NCBI GenBank assembly: GCA_947040475.1
Contig: CAMRBT010000082.1
Location: 1-6,844, forward strand
Direction of reading: 5' to 3'
DNA length: 6,844 nucleotides
Origin: an uncultured Brevinema sp.
GTDB lineage: Bacteria > Spirochaetota > Brevinematia > Brevinematales > Brevinemataceae
Both the position numbers and the translations under genes were made by a program. Below the pieces are notes generated by a model, which was given only the letters and a program-made list of their open reading frames with translations, ran no database searches and was not told the origin of the DNA. Numbering within the stretch: the stretch's first letter is position 1; every line of letters begins with the position of its first letter. Below are positions 1-6,134 of this stretch, piece after piece.

Positions 1-10
1 TTTCGGATAC

Positions 11-45
11 AAAAAAATGAGTATAGATTATACCTATACTCATTT
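11..45 (-). terminator. Rho-independent terminator after tRNA-Ser
   Basis: A perfect 12-bp inverted repeat (15-26 with 34-45, arm AAATGAGTATAG) encloses a 7-base loop. Read on the minus strand the hairpin runs directly into seven T residues (11-17). It lies just beyond the tRNA 3' end and would stop the tRNA transcript, and also any message reading through from the phosphofructokinase gene. Confidence 0.85.
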
Positions 46-56
46 ATGCTCTGACA

Positions 57-141
57 CGGAAAGAGGGGGATTCGAACCCCCGAAACGTTGCCGCTTACAT
101 GCTTTCCAAGCATGCGCCTTCGACCACTCGGCCATCTTCCC
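57..141 (-). tRNA. tRNA-Ser (anticodon GGA)
   Basis: This 85-base class II tRNA reads serine codons UCC and UCU. The acceptor stem pairs GGGAAGA with TCTTTCC (one G-U), with discriminator base G. The D arm contains GCC/GGC. The anticodon stem CATGC/GCATG holds the loop TTGGAAA, giving anticodon GGA. A long variable arm (AAGCG, loop GCAA, CGTTT) marks a serine/leucine-type tRNA. The T stem GGGGG/CCCCC encloses TTCGAAT. The 3' CCA is not encoded (the next bases are TGT), so a CCA-adding enzyme must supply it. It has its own consensus promoter and terminator. Confidence 0.97.
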
Positions 142-153
142 ATTTTGTTAATT

Positions 154-182
154 ATTATAGCATAAAGACAATAGCTTGTCAA
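154..182 (-). promoter_or_regulatory. Consensus sigma-70 promoter of tRNA-Ser
   Basis: On the minus strand a perfect -35 TTGACA (177-182) is followed by a 17-base spacer and a perfect -10 TATAAT (154-159). The predicted start, near 147, is about six bases before the mature tRNA 5' end. The -35 begins five bases after the stop codon of the phosphofructokinase gene. Both hexamers match consensus, as expected for a strongly expressed stable RNA. Confidence 0.93.
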
Positions 183-186
183 TATA

Positions 187-1500
187 TTATTTTATATCAA
201 AGATTTCAAGAGGTTGTCTTGTTGCAGACATGAGATTTCTCCAAAATACTGAATTTGGATTCAAATATTTTCTCTCTGAAGTCGCTAAGGTAATAGGCAC
301 ATGAGTATACATATTGTTCCAGCGTCCTATAATAAGATCTGTTTTTCCAGCCATAGCAGCATGTACAGCATTTTGTCCTAATAACAAGCAATAGATAGAA
401 TCATTTGGGCAAGCTGGAGCACTTCGAATCATATAACTGGGATCAATATATTTTAAATTAACTTCTAAACTTCTAGATTTGAAATATTCTACAATCCTAT
501 CTTTCATCCATAAACCAACATCTTCTAATTTTACATTATTAGATGCGTCTGTTTCTTGGTTGGCAGCATCTGCTACTAAAATATCTTGACCAGCACCTTC
601 AGCCATACAAATAACAGCATGATCTCTAGCAAGCAATCTCTTTTCTAAAGCAAATAAAAATCCATCAGGACCATCCATTTTGAAAGGTACTTCTGGTACA
701 AAAACAAAGTTAACATCATTCATGGCAAGTGTAGCGTTAGTTGCAATAAATCCAGAATGTCTACCCATTAATTTTACTAATCCTATTCCCATAGGAGCAT
801 TATCAGCCTCAATACTAGCACAAGTGATAGCATCAGTAGCCAAACTAAAAGCAGTTTCAAATCCAAAAGAGCTTTGAATATAACTAATATCATTATCTAT
901 TGTTTTAGGCACACCTACAACAGAAATTTTTAAGCCTCTACGCTCAATTTCTTCTATTAGCCCGTGAGCACCTTTAAGAGTACCATCACCACCAATAGTG
1001 AAAAGAATATTTACTTCTAAAAATTCAAGATTATCCACCATTTCTTTGACTTTATCACCGCCACCTCTTGAAGAACCTAAAACAGTTCCACCCATAGTGT
1101 GAATATTATCAACATATTCAGGATTTAAAGGGATTGGTTTGTATTTATGCAAATTTATCAATCCATTATAACCATAAGGGATACCTAGAATAGAATGAAC
1201 ACCATATCCAAAATATAGTTCACGAACAATAGCTCTTATTACATCATTTATTCCTGGGCACAATCCCCCACAAGTCACAATCGCAGCTTTTGTATTATTA
1301 GGTTCAAAAAACATTCTTTTTCTAGGTCCAGCTTTTTCAAAAGAAAATTCTGGATCTGGCATTTTTTTTGTATTTTGATTGTAGATTACATCATGAAGAA
1401 CTCTTTCTTCATCGTCTACAAAACTACTAGGTCCTAAATTAAAGGATGGGGATGTGAATGTTGCTTTCCCTAAATCTTTAATAACAAATTGTTTATTCAT
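187..1500 (-). CDS. pfkA: 6-phosphofructokinase, plant/trypanosome-type long form (probably ATP-dependent)
   Basis: The enzyme phosphorylates fructose 6-phosphate to fructose 1,6-bisphosphate in glycolysis, in the cytoplasm. It has 437 residues against about 320 for E. coli PfkA; most of the excess is an N-terminal extension of some 70 residues, as in trypanosome and spirochaete homologues. Visible motifs are GGLCPGIN (78-85), GSSRGG (142-147), the nucleotide-site GGDGT (170-174), PKTIDND (198-204, catalytic Asp202) and MGRHSG (245-250). Gly173 matches the residue typical of ATP users (Asp in most pyrophosphate enzymes), whereas Lys199 is the residue typical of the pyrophosphate-related branch. 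This mixed pair is known in plant and trypanosome ATP enzymes, so ATP is the likelier donor, but the sequence does not settle it. The start ATG has AGGA ten bases upstream. It is the last gene of a probable three-gene operon, 24 bases after the PpiD-like gene, and no terminator separates it from tRNA-Ser. Confidence 0.94.
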   Translation of the reverse strand: MNKQFVIKDLGKATFTSPSFNLGPSSFVDDEERVLHDVIYNQNTKKMPDPEFSFEKAGPRKRMFFEPNNTKAAIVTCGGLCPGINDVIRAIVRELYFGYGVHSILGIPYGYNGLINLHKYKPIPLNPEYVDNIHTMGGTVLGSSRGGGDKVKEMVDNLEFLEVNILFTIGGDGTLKGAHGLIEEIERRGLKISVVGVPKTIDNDISYIQSSFGFETAFSLATDAITCASIEADNAPMGIGLVKLMGRHSGFIATNATLAMNDVNFVFVPEVPFKMDGPDGFLFALEKRLLARDHAVICMAEGAGQDILVADAANQETDASNNVKLEDVGLWMKDRIVEYFKSRSLEVNLKYIDPSYMIRSAPACPNDSIYCLLLGQNAVHAAMAGKTDLIIGRWNNMYTHVPITLATSERKYLNPNSVFWRNLMSATRQPLEIFDIK

Positions 1501-1524
1501 AAATAATAGTTCCTATGTTTTTTT

Positions 1525-3015
1525 TTAATATGTAGGATTTAAATTAGTGAGCACTTCTGGATATACTTTTATGTTATATCTTTTTTTAAGGAGCTCAGAG
1601 TTTAAAGATTCTTGAAGGAAGGTTTGTTTATAAGCAAATATATTTCTTTGTAAATTTTGATCTTGCAATAAAATCTCTGTACTTGTTACATTTGCATCGT
1701 AAGATTTAACAACTGGTCTAACAACAAGCAACAAATCTTTTGAAAATTTTGGTTCAATCACTGAAGATATTTCCATCTCTGGTGTTTCAAGAATATTTTT
1801 TAAGACCATAGGATCTGTAAGGATAGGAAGAGTTAATTCCGCCCCTAAAGTATTAGTAACAGATTGTTGTAGCATACCAAAAGGTTGGGTCATGTGATGA
1901 ACAGCTCCTAAAACTTCATTAGCAATAACAGCAAATGCTACTTTTTCGCCAATTTTTTCGTTAAATGTTTTAGTAGTTGTATTCCATTCTGAGTTGTATT
2001 CTTTTAATATTTTATCATAATTTTTCGTGAGATACTCTGTTGTAAGTTCTCTTTGAATATTAATATCTAATTGATCAAAAGGAAGGATAGATTCAAAAAC
2101 AGAAACATGATAGTCACCATTATTATAAATAGGTTCTGTTATAATAAGAGTGTCCTCTTGAGTTTTGTTCTTATAAGCTTTTAACACATCCATTAGATGA
2201 TTGTAAGATTCTTTTTGAGCGGTCAATGTCAAGTTATTATTGATAGTAACTTTGTTTTTCCAATCTTCATTAGAATTGAGTTCTGTGATTGTTTCTTCAG
2301 TGCCTCTTTCTTTGAGCATGTTGATAATACGTCTTGCTTGACCTCTATTTTCTACTTTAAAGTCTTGAACAGTTACCTTATCAAGCCAATTAATAAAGTT
2401 TTGATTGTAGTACTCAGTTTTATCAGCTTCTGAAATTTTTGCTAATAAAAAATTAGTTTTATTTAAAACAAGTATTTCCGTAACCATATTAAATTTTTGA
2501 AGATTATCAATAACATACATATCTGAAACTGTTGGAGCAGCAAATATAGGTAAAATACCCAAAGAACCTCTATAATAGTTCTCTGCATATTGAAACTCAG
2601 ACATATCAGCAGTTAATCCTGTATTGTCTTGAATTTCTTTCATTCTTTTTAAGGATGCTTTGATTCCCATGTCTTTATATAAAGCTCTTCTAGTAAAAGA
2701 ATCCACAGTATTTGTAAGAGCGATATTTTGAAGGTATCTAGTATATACTCTAGGGTCAAGGGCTACATTATTGTCTTTAAATTGGTTATCAAGACTATCG
2801 TATTCTAACATGTATAAGTTACGAGGAGATAGATCTACTTCCCCTTTAGATGATTCTAAAACTACAGGAAATCCCATACCTTGGTCATCCCACATTACTC
2901 CAATAGTCGATACAAAAGCTATTACCAATAGCCATACAAAAGTTTGTAATGCAATTCTTGAGAGAGATTTTTTATTCACTATTTTGTGTGCTTTTTCATT
3001 TGAAGTATCTTTCAT
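1525..3015 (-). CDS. Membrane-anchored periplasmic SurA/PpiD-like protein (putative chaperone or divergent peptidyl-prolyl isomerase)
   Basis: This 496-residue protein has a short basic N terminus, one hydrophobic span at about 21-41 (IALQTFVWLLVIAFVSTIGV) and a long hydrophilic, mostly helical remainder. That layout predicts a cytoplasmic tail, one membrane anchor and a periplasmic domain. PpiD and SurA-related chaperones are built this way. Residues about 196-255 (ADKTEYYNQN onward, then a stretch with QARRIINMLKERG) resemble the entry to a parvulin domain, and the C-terminal helix ending in KKRYNIKVYP resembles the SurA-family tail. No complete parvulin signature is visible, so catalysis is doubtful. 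The assignment rests on architecture and weak resemblance; an unrelated membrane-anchored coiled protein is possible. The start ATG has AAGGA six bases upstream. It lies 37 bases after the channel-protein gene and 24 bases before the phosphofructokinase gene, so co-transcription is likely. Confidence 0.55.
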   Translation of the reverse strand: MKDTSNEKAHKIVNKKSLSRIALQTFVWLLVIAFVSTIGVMWDDQGMGFPVVLESSKGEVDLSPRNLYMLEYDSLDNQFKDNNVALDPRVYTRYLQNIALTNTVDSFTRRALYKDMGIKASLKRMKEIQDNTGLTADMSEFQYAENYYRGSLGILPIFAAPTVSDMYVIDNLQKFNMVTEILVLNKTNFLLAKISEADKTEYYNQNFINWLDKVTVQDFKVENRGQARRIINMLKERGTEETITELNSNEDWKNKVTINNNLTLTAQKESYNHLMDVLKAYKNKTQEDTLIITEPIYNNGDYHVSVFESILPFDQLDINIQRELTTEYLTKNYDKILKEYNSEWNTTTKTFNEKIGEKVAFAVIANEVLGAVHHMTQPFGMLQQSVTNTLGAELTLPILTDPMVLKNILETPEMEISSVIEPKFSKDLLLVVRPVVKSYDANVTSTEILLQDQNLQRNIFAYKQTFLQESLNSELLKKRYNIKVYPEVLTNLNPTY

Positions 3016-3052
3016 AATATGTCCTTACTTTTATTTTTTATATTTTATTATT

Positions 3053-3697
3053 TTACCATTTTTTTAAGGTGCTTGAGGTAGAACTTAAGCCTGTAAGAAT
3101 ATTAGGTTTAAGAACTTTTATTAATTCTGTAGCCGTAGCTTCGATATTAATAATAATATTGTCAATTTGTGCAATCAAATAATTATAAGCGATTAATGAT
3201 GGTATAGAAACAATCAATCCAGCAGCAGTAGTCACCAAAGCTTGAGCAATACCACCTATCAATTCTTGAGGATTTCCTAAACCTTGAGACGCTAAAACAG
3301 AAGTAGAAGTGATCATCCCCAAAACCGTTCCCAATAATCCCAATAAGGTAGATATACTAACAATAGTGGCTAAAATCGGTAAATGTTTGTTTAATTTAGG
3401 TAATTCATACTTAGCAACATCATCCATTGCTTTTTCCATCTCTTCACGAGAGCGTGAAGCCATATTGAGTCCAGCTCTGATAATATTAGAAGCAGCGCCT
3501 GGGTGATGATCACAGATAGCGATTGCTTCCCCCACTTTTAGACCTCTGAATCTTTCTTGCATTTCTTTTCGGATAATATCGGCATTTTTTACTACTGAGT
3601 GTAGATAAAACAATCGTTCAAAAAATACGGCAAGAGCAATAATAGAAAAAAGGAGGATAATAAGCATTACCCAGCCACCTTGTATCAAAAAATCCAT
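3053..3697 (-). CDS. MotA/TolQ/ExbB-family proton-channel protein
   Basis: The inner-membrane protein belongs to the proton-channel family that powers TonB, Tol-Pal or flagellar systems together with a partner of the ExbD/TolR/MotB type. The chosen start gives 214 residues with three membrane spans at about 8-25, 106-130 and 148-175, and a cytoplasmic stretch between the first two, which is the TolQ/ExbB layout. The third span carries the family signature around GIAQALVTTAAGLIVSIPSL (149-168), and the second holds LLGLLGTVLGMI. The frame extends upstream to 3742, but that codon lies upstream of the predicted transcription start near 3724, and AGGTGG at 3705-3710 fits only the ATG at 3697. No ExbD/TolR partner follows; the next gene is the PpiD-like one. 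Which of ExbB, TolQ or MotA it serves as cannot be told here, though its size and signature favour ExbB/TolQ. Confidence 0.9.
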   Translation of the reverse strand: MDFLIQGGWVMLIILLFSIIALAVFFERLFYLHSVVKNADIIRKEMQERFRGLKVGEAIAICDHHPGAASNIIRAGLNMASRSREEMEKAMDDVAKYELPKLNKHLPILATIVSISTLLGLLGTVLGMITSTSVLASQGLGNPQELIGGIAQALVTTAAGLIVSIPSLIAYNYLIAQIDNIIINIEATATELIKVLKPNILTGLSSTSSTLKKW

Positions 3698-3704
3698 ATC
3701 CCTA

Positions 3705-3710
3705 CCACCT
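3705..3710 (-). promoter_or_regulatory. Ribosome binding site that sets the channel-protein start
   Basis: AGGTGG on the minus strand lies seven bases before the ATG at 3697. It is downstream of the longer frame's first codon (3742), so it supports the shorter 214-residue protein. Confidence 0.8.
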
Positions 3711-3730
3711 TTGCTGATTATACAATTAAT

Positions 3731-3759
3731 AGTATAATTCATAATTTAATTTTGGTCAA
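3731..3759 (-). promoter_or_regulatory. Promoter of the channel protein / PpiD-like / pfkA cluster
   Basis: On the minus strand -35 TTGACC (3754-3759), a 17-base spacer and -10 TATACT (3731-3736) form a good sigma-70 promoter. The start is expected near 3724, leaving a leader of about 27 bases before the ATG at 3697. A second TATAAT at 3717-3722 has no matching -35 and is less likely to be used. Confidence 0.78.
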
Positions 3760-3816
3760 GAATTTAGTTTAAAATTTTTAATTATTAAGCTTAATCATAG
3801 AATATGTCAGTAAAAC

Positions 3817-3847
3817 AAAAAACACCCCAATAATTAGGGTGTTTTTT
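3817..3847 (-). terminator. Rho-independent terminator of fabI
   Basis: A perfect 11-bp inverted repeat (817-827 with 837-847 in the 3000s, arm AAAAAACACCC) encloses a 9-base loop. On the minus strand it follows the fabI stop by 27 bases and ends in six T residues. The A/T ends make it look symmetrical, so it could act in both directions, but no plus-strand gene is visible. Confidence 0.9.
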
Positions 3848-3874
3848 ATTTAATTGTTATTTGTTTTAATCTTT

Positions 3875-4657
3875 TTAGCCTTCATTTGTAAAGCTTGTTC
3901 CACAGTGGAAACCACCATCAACAAACAGGATCATACCAGAAACCATGATACTTAAATCTGATGCTAAAAATACAGCAGTTCCAGCAACATCTTCTGGGGT
4001 AAGATTTCTTTTTAATACTTGAGAAGCTACAGCACCTTTGTACATTTCTTTGAATCCTGCAATTCCTCTAGCAGCAAGTGTATTGATAGGACCTGGTGAT
4101 ATAGAATTAACCCTAATGTTTTTTGGACCTAATTCAAATGCCAAATATCTTACAATAGATTCTAAAGATGCTTTAGCCACACCCATAGCATTGTAATTAG
4201 GCATAGGTCTAGTTGATCCAATATAAGTTAAAGCTTGGATTGATCCACCACCTTTTTTTTCCATGAGAGGTGCTGCATATTTTGCTAAAGTAATAAGAGT
4301 ATATGCTGAAATTTGTTGAGTGAGTAAAAAACCTTCAGAAGTAGATTCTGTGATTCCACCTGTTAATTCTTCTTTTTTAGCAAAAGCAATAGCGTGTACT
4401 ACAGTATCAATACCATTATATTTTTTATCAATATCTTGAAACATTGCTGCTACTTGATCTTCGTTAGTTGCATCAACAGCATACATATCTGTGATTCCAA
4501 GATCTGCACCAATTTTTTCTACCCTATCTTTAAGCCCTTCTTGATAGCTCAAAATCACTGTTGCACCTTGTTCTTTATATTGCTTTGCAATAGCGTAAGC
4601 AATAGATCTCTCATTTAAAACACCTGTAACAAGTGCGACTTTGTCTTTTAATAACAT
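3875..4657 (-). CDS. fabI: Enoyl-[acyl-carrier-protein] reductase (NADH), FabI
   Basis: FabI reduces trans-2-enoyl-ACP in the last step of each cycle of type II fatty acid synthesis, in the cytoplasm. The 260-residue protein is a short-chain dehydrogenase/reductase of usual FabI length. The cofactor-binding segment is TGVLNERSIAYAIA (11-24), with the FabI-type Ser18 region in place of the classical glycine-rich GxxxGxG. The active site is Tyr145 and Tyr155 with Lys162 (YIGSTRPMPNYNAMGVAK), matching E. coli Tyr146, Tyr156 and Lys163. SPGPINTLAA (187-196) is the substrate-loop region where FabI enzymes are highly conserved. The frame can be extended to a TTG at 4669, but GGAG at 4664-4667 sits six bases before the ATG at 4657, so the inner start is chosen. 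It is bounded by terminators on both sides and appears to be transcribed alone, from a promoter embedded in the upstream terminator. Confidence 0.96.
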   Translation of the reverse strand: MLLKDKVALVTGVLNERSIAYAIAKQYKEQGATVILSYQEGLKDRVEKIGADLGITDMYAVDATNEDQVAAMFQDIDKKYNGIDTVVHAIAFAKKEELTGGITESTSEGFLLTQQISAYTLITLAKYAAPLMEKKGGGSIQALTYIGSTRPMPNYNAMGVAKASLESIVRYLAFELGPKNIRVNSISPGPINTLAARGIAGFKEMYKGAVASQVLKRNLTPEDVAGTAVFLASDLSIMVSGMILFVDGGFHCGTSFTNEG

Positions 4658-4663
4658 AAATTT

Positions 4664-4667
4664 CTCC
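4664..4667 (-). promoter_or_regulatory. Ribosome binding site that sets the fabI start
   Basis: GGAG lies six bases before the ATG at 4657. The alternative TTG start at 4669 would place this site inside the coding region and has only a T-run and hairpin upstream. Confidence 0.8.
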
Positions 4668-4706
4668 AAAAAAAAATAACTAGCTAGAATATTCTAACTA
4701 GTTATT
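4668..4706 (-). terminator. Rho-independent terminator of trxA, directly in front of fabI
   Basis: A near-palindrome spans 4675-4706: AATAACTAG pairs with CTAGTTATT, and the inner TAGAAT pairs with ATTCTA. The one non-identity (4684 against 4697) is a G-U pair in minus-strand RNA, so nearly the whole 32 bases can form one stem, less the few bases needed for a turn. On the minus strand it runs into nine T residues (4668-4676), abutting the fabI ribosome binding site. Confidence 0.82.
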
Positions 4707-4712
4707 ATAACA
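4704..4712 (-). promoter_or_regulatory. Extended -10 promoter of fabI, overlapping the trxA terminator
   Basis: On the minus strand TGTTATAAT gives a perfect -10 hexamer (4704-4709) preceded by the extended TGn motif. The -35 region at the usual distance (TTTTAT, 4727-4732) is poor, as is common for extended -10 promoters. Transcription would begin near 4697, inside the left arm of the terminator hairpin, giving a leader of about 40 bases. Without it fabI would depend on read-through from trxA. Confidence 0.65.
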
Positions 4713-4735
4713 TAATATTCTAAAAAATAAAAGTT

Positions 4736-5062
4736 TTAAAGTACTTCATCAACAAAAGCTTTCATTTGTACTAATGGTAAAGCTCCAGCTGTTGTTTTTA
4801 CTAATTTTCCATCTTTGAACATCATCAAAGAAGGAATACTCGATACTTGATATTTTGCAGCAGTTTCTGGACATTCATCAACATTACATTTGATTACTTT
4901 AACTTTACCATCATATTCTTTTGCAATTTGTTCAATAAATGGTCCTATCATACGACATGGTGCACACCACTCAGCCCAAAAATCTACAAAAACAGGAATT
5001 GTTGACTCTGCTATTTCTTTATCGAAATTTTGATCATTTCCTTTGATTACTTTATCTGACAT
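4736..5062 (-). CDS. trxA: Thioredoxin
   Basis: This small cytoplasmic protein reduces protein disulphides and is itself recharged by thioredoxin reductase. At 108 residues it has the standard single-domain length. The active site is WCAPC with Cys33 and Cys36 (Ala in place of the more usual Gly), the buried Asp27 is in VDFWAEWC, and the cis-proline is Pro77 in SSIPS. Two additional cysteines, Cys59 and Cys64, flank VDE in the segment where most homologues have no cysteine. The start ATG has a perfect AGGAGG (5068-5073) five bases upstream. It has its own promoter and a terminator, so it appears monocistronic; the methyltransferase gene upstream has no terminator of its own and may read into it. 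Confidence 0.97.
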   Translation of the reverse strand: MSDKVIKGNDQNFDKEIAESTIPVFVDFWAEWCAPCRMIGPFIEQIAKEYDGKVKVIKCNVDECPETAAKYQVSSIPSLMMFKDGKLVKTTAGALPLVQMKAFVDEVL

Positions 5063-5099
5063 ATTTGCCTCCTATTTAGCAACTATCTTAACATAATTA

Positions 5100-5128
5100 A
5101 TTATAACACAAATAGCCTTGCCATTCAA
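5100..5128 (-). promoter_or_regulatory. Promoter of trxA
   Basis: On the minus strand -35 TTGAAT (5123-5128), a 17-base spacer and -10 TATAAT (5100-5105) form the promoter, with TGT immediately before the -10 as an extended element. The start is expected near 5093, about 30 bases before the ATG. The -35 lies eleven bases after the methyltransferase stop codon. Confidence 0.82.
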
Positions 5129-5138
5129 TACTATTTTT

Positions 5139-6065
5139 TTATTTAACAGGTTTTGTGTTTCTTTCCCAGAAAACACCTGTATACCCTTGTATAGAATTAT
5201 CTATTTCTGTTTTTTTTAATCTCTTTTCGCCTAATAGACAGTATTCTATATTTTGTTCTATTCCAGCATACAGCCTATTAAGTTTTTTAGCGACAACAGC
5301 CGTTGTACCTGAACCCAAAAAAGGATCAAAGACAAAATCTCCTTCCTTTGAACTAGCTAGAATTAATTTTGCAATTAATTTTTCTGGTTTTTGTGTTGGA
5401 TGTTCTGTATTTTCAGGCATAGACCAATAAGGAATAGAAATATCATCCCAAAAATTAGAAGGAAATGTGAGACGAAATTTGCCATCTTTGGTATCTTCCC
5501 AATCCTTAGGAACACCGTCTTTTTTATAAGGAGCTATAACTTTTCTTTTAATTTTTACAGCATCTATATTAAAATAATACTTTTTAGACAAAGTGGCAAA
5601 CCAAATATCTTCCATTCCATTTTTCCAGTTCTGATTTGCTCCTCTCCCCTTTTCTCTTTGCCATGTGATCCTGTTTTGTATGATGAGATATTTGGACATT
5701 ATTGTATAAATAGCTTGTGAAGATTTCCAGTCACAACATACATATATAGAGGATTCTGACTTGAGACAAGGTATCAATTGAGAAAACCAAGTATCTAAAT
5801 ATTCAAGATAATCTTGTTCTGATCTCTCTTGAAATTTATTTCCATTATAATTTTTTGAAAGATTATAAGGAGGATCAATAATTAACAAATCTATAAATTC
5901 TTTAGGTAGTTTTGGGATTATTGTTAAGGTATCCCCTAGAATGATTTTATTAGTAATATTTTTTACAGAAAATTCAAGATCTTCTTTTAAGATATTTTTT
6001 TCTAATAATTGCTTATCCTCTTCTGTCAGAACCATTGTTTTATTTCTAGAAGATTTTTTATCCAT
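5139..6065 (-). CDS. Beta-class DNA methyltransferase, probably adenine-N6, without a partner restriction enzyme
   Basis: The enzyme transfers a methyl group from S-adenosylmethionine to a base in a specific DNA sequence. In the 308-residue protein the catalytic motif IV DPPY (64-67, in LLIIDPPYNLS) comes before the cofactor-binding motif I FDPFLGSGTT (246-255). That order defines the beta class, and the DPPY form favours N6-adenine over N4-cytosine. HPTQKP (222-227) is the usual element just before motif I. The variable part in between (about 140-220) should hold target recognition, but the target cannot be read from the sequence. The longest frame begins at a TTG at 6077, but GAGGG at 6071-6075 sits five bases before the ATG at 6065, so that start is used. 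It lies between the rnf terminator and the trxA promoter, with no nuclease or specificity gene in view, so it is either an orphan (regulatory or protective) methylase or the remnant of a restriction system. Confidence 0.9.
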   Translation of the reverse strand: MDKKSSRNKTMVLTEEDKQLLEKNILKEDLEFSVKNITNKIILGDTLTIIPKLPKEFIDLLIIDPPYNLSKNYNGNKFQERSEQDYLEYLDTWFSQLIPCLKSESSIYVCCDWKSSQAIYTIMSKYLIIQNRITWQREKGRGANQNWKNGMEDIWFATLSKKYYFNIDAVKIKRKVIAPYKKDGVPKDWEDTKDGKFRLTFPSNFWDDISIPYWSMPENTEHPTQKPEKLIAKLILASSKEGDFVFDPFLGSGTTAVVAKKLNRLYAGIEQNIEYCLLGEKRLKKTEIDNSIQGYTGVFWERNTKPVK

Positions 6066-6070
6066 TGTTT

Positions 6071-6075
6071 CCCTC
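6071..6075 (-). promoter_or_regulatory. Ribosome binding site that sets the methyltransferase start
   Basis: GAGGG on the minus strand is five bases before the ATG at 6065. It overlaps the alternative TTG start codon at 6077-6075, so it can serve only the inner start. Confidence 0.7.
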
Positions 6076-6097
6076 AATTAAAATAGCTAATAACAAA

Positions 6098-6125
6098 AGT
6101 CTCTCTACCTTATGATAGAGAGACT
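6098..6125 (-). terminator. Hairpin terminator at the end of the rnf operon
   Basis: A perfect 10-bp inverted repeat (6098-6107 with 6116-6125, arm AGTCTCTCTA) encloses an 8-base loop, nine bases after the rnfB stop. On the minus strand it is followed by TTTTGTTATT, a broken T-run, so termination may be incomplete. That matters because no clear promoter is visible for the methyltransferase gene 33 bases further on. Confidence 0.75.
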
Positions 6126-6134
6126 CTAATTTAT

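Noticed and set aside
2197..2433. Plus-strand open frame of 78 codons inside the PpiD-like gene
   Set aside because: It lies wholly opposite a coding region, shows no family resemblance, and mirrors the codon pattern of the minus-strand gene. The other plus-strand frames in the window (for example 2771-3067 and 5155-5720) were rejected for the same reason.
3717..3722. A second TATAAT as the main -10 of the channel-protein cluster
   Set aside because: The region 17 bases upstream reads ATTATG, a poor -35, while TTGACC/TATACT just upstream has correct spacing and better overall fit.
3698..3742. A 15-residue N-terminal extension of the TolQ/ExbB-like protein
   Set aside because: The extension covers the predicted transcription start near 3724, overlaps promoter-like sequence, and has no ribosome binding site at 3742, whereas AGGTGG fits the ATG at 3697.
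6080..6096. A promoter for the methyltransferase gene (TTGTTA and TATTTT elements)
   Set aside because: The elements are poor matches and the spacing does not fit, so no promoter is called.
6066..6134. Missing ferredoxin domain of RnfB hidden in another frame after a frameshift
   Set aside because: Only about 70 bases lie between the rnfB stop and the next gene, they contain a terminator hairpin, and no cysteine-rich frame is present.
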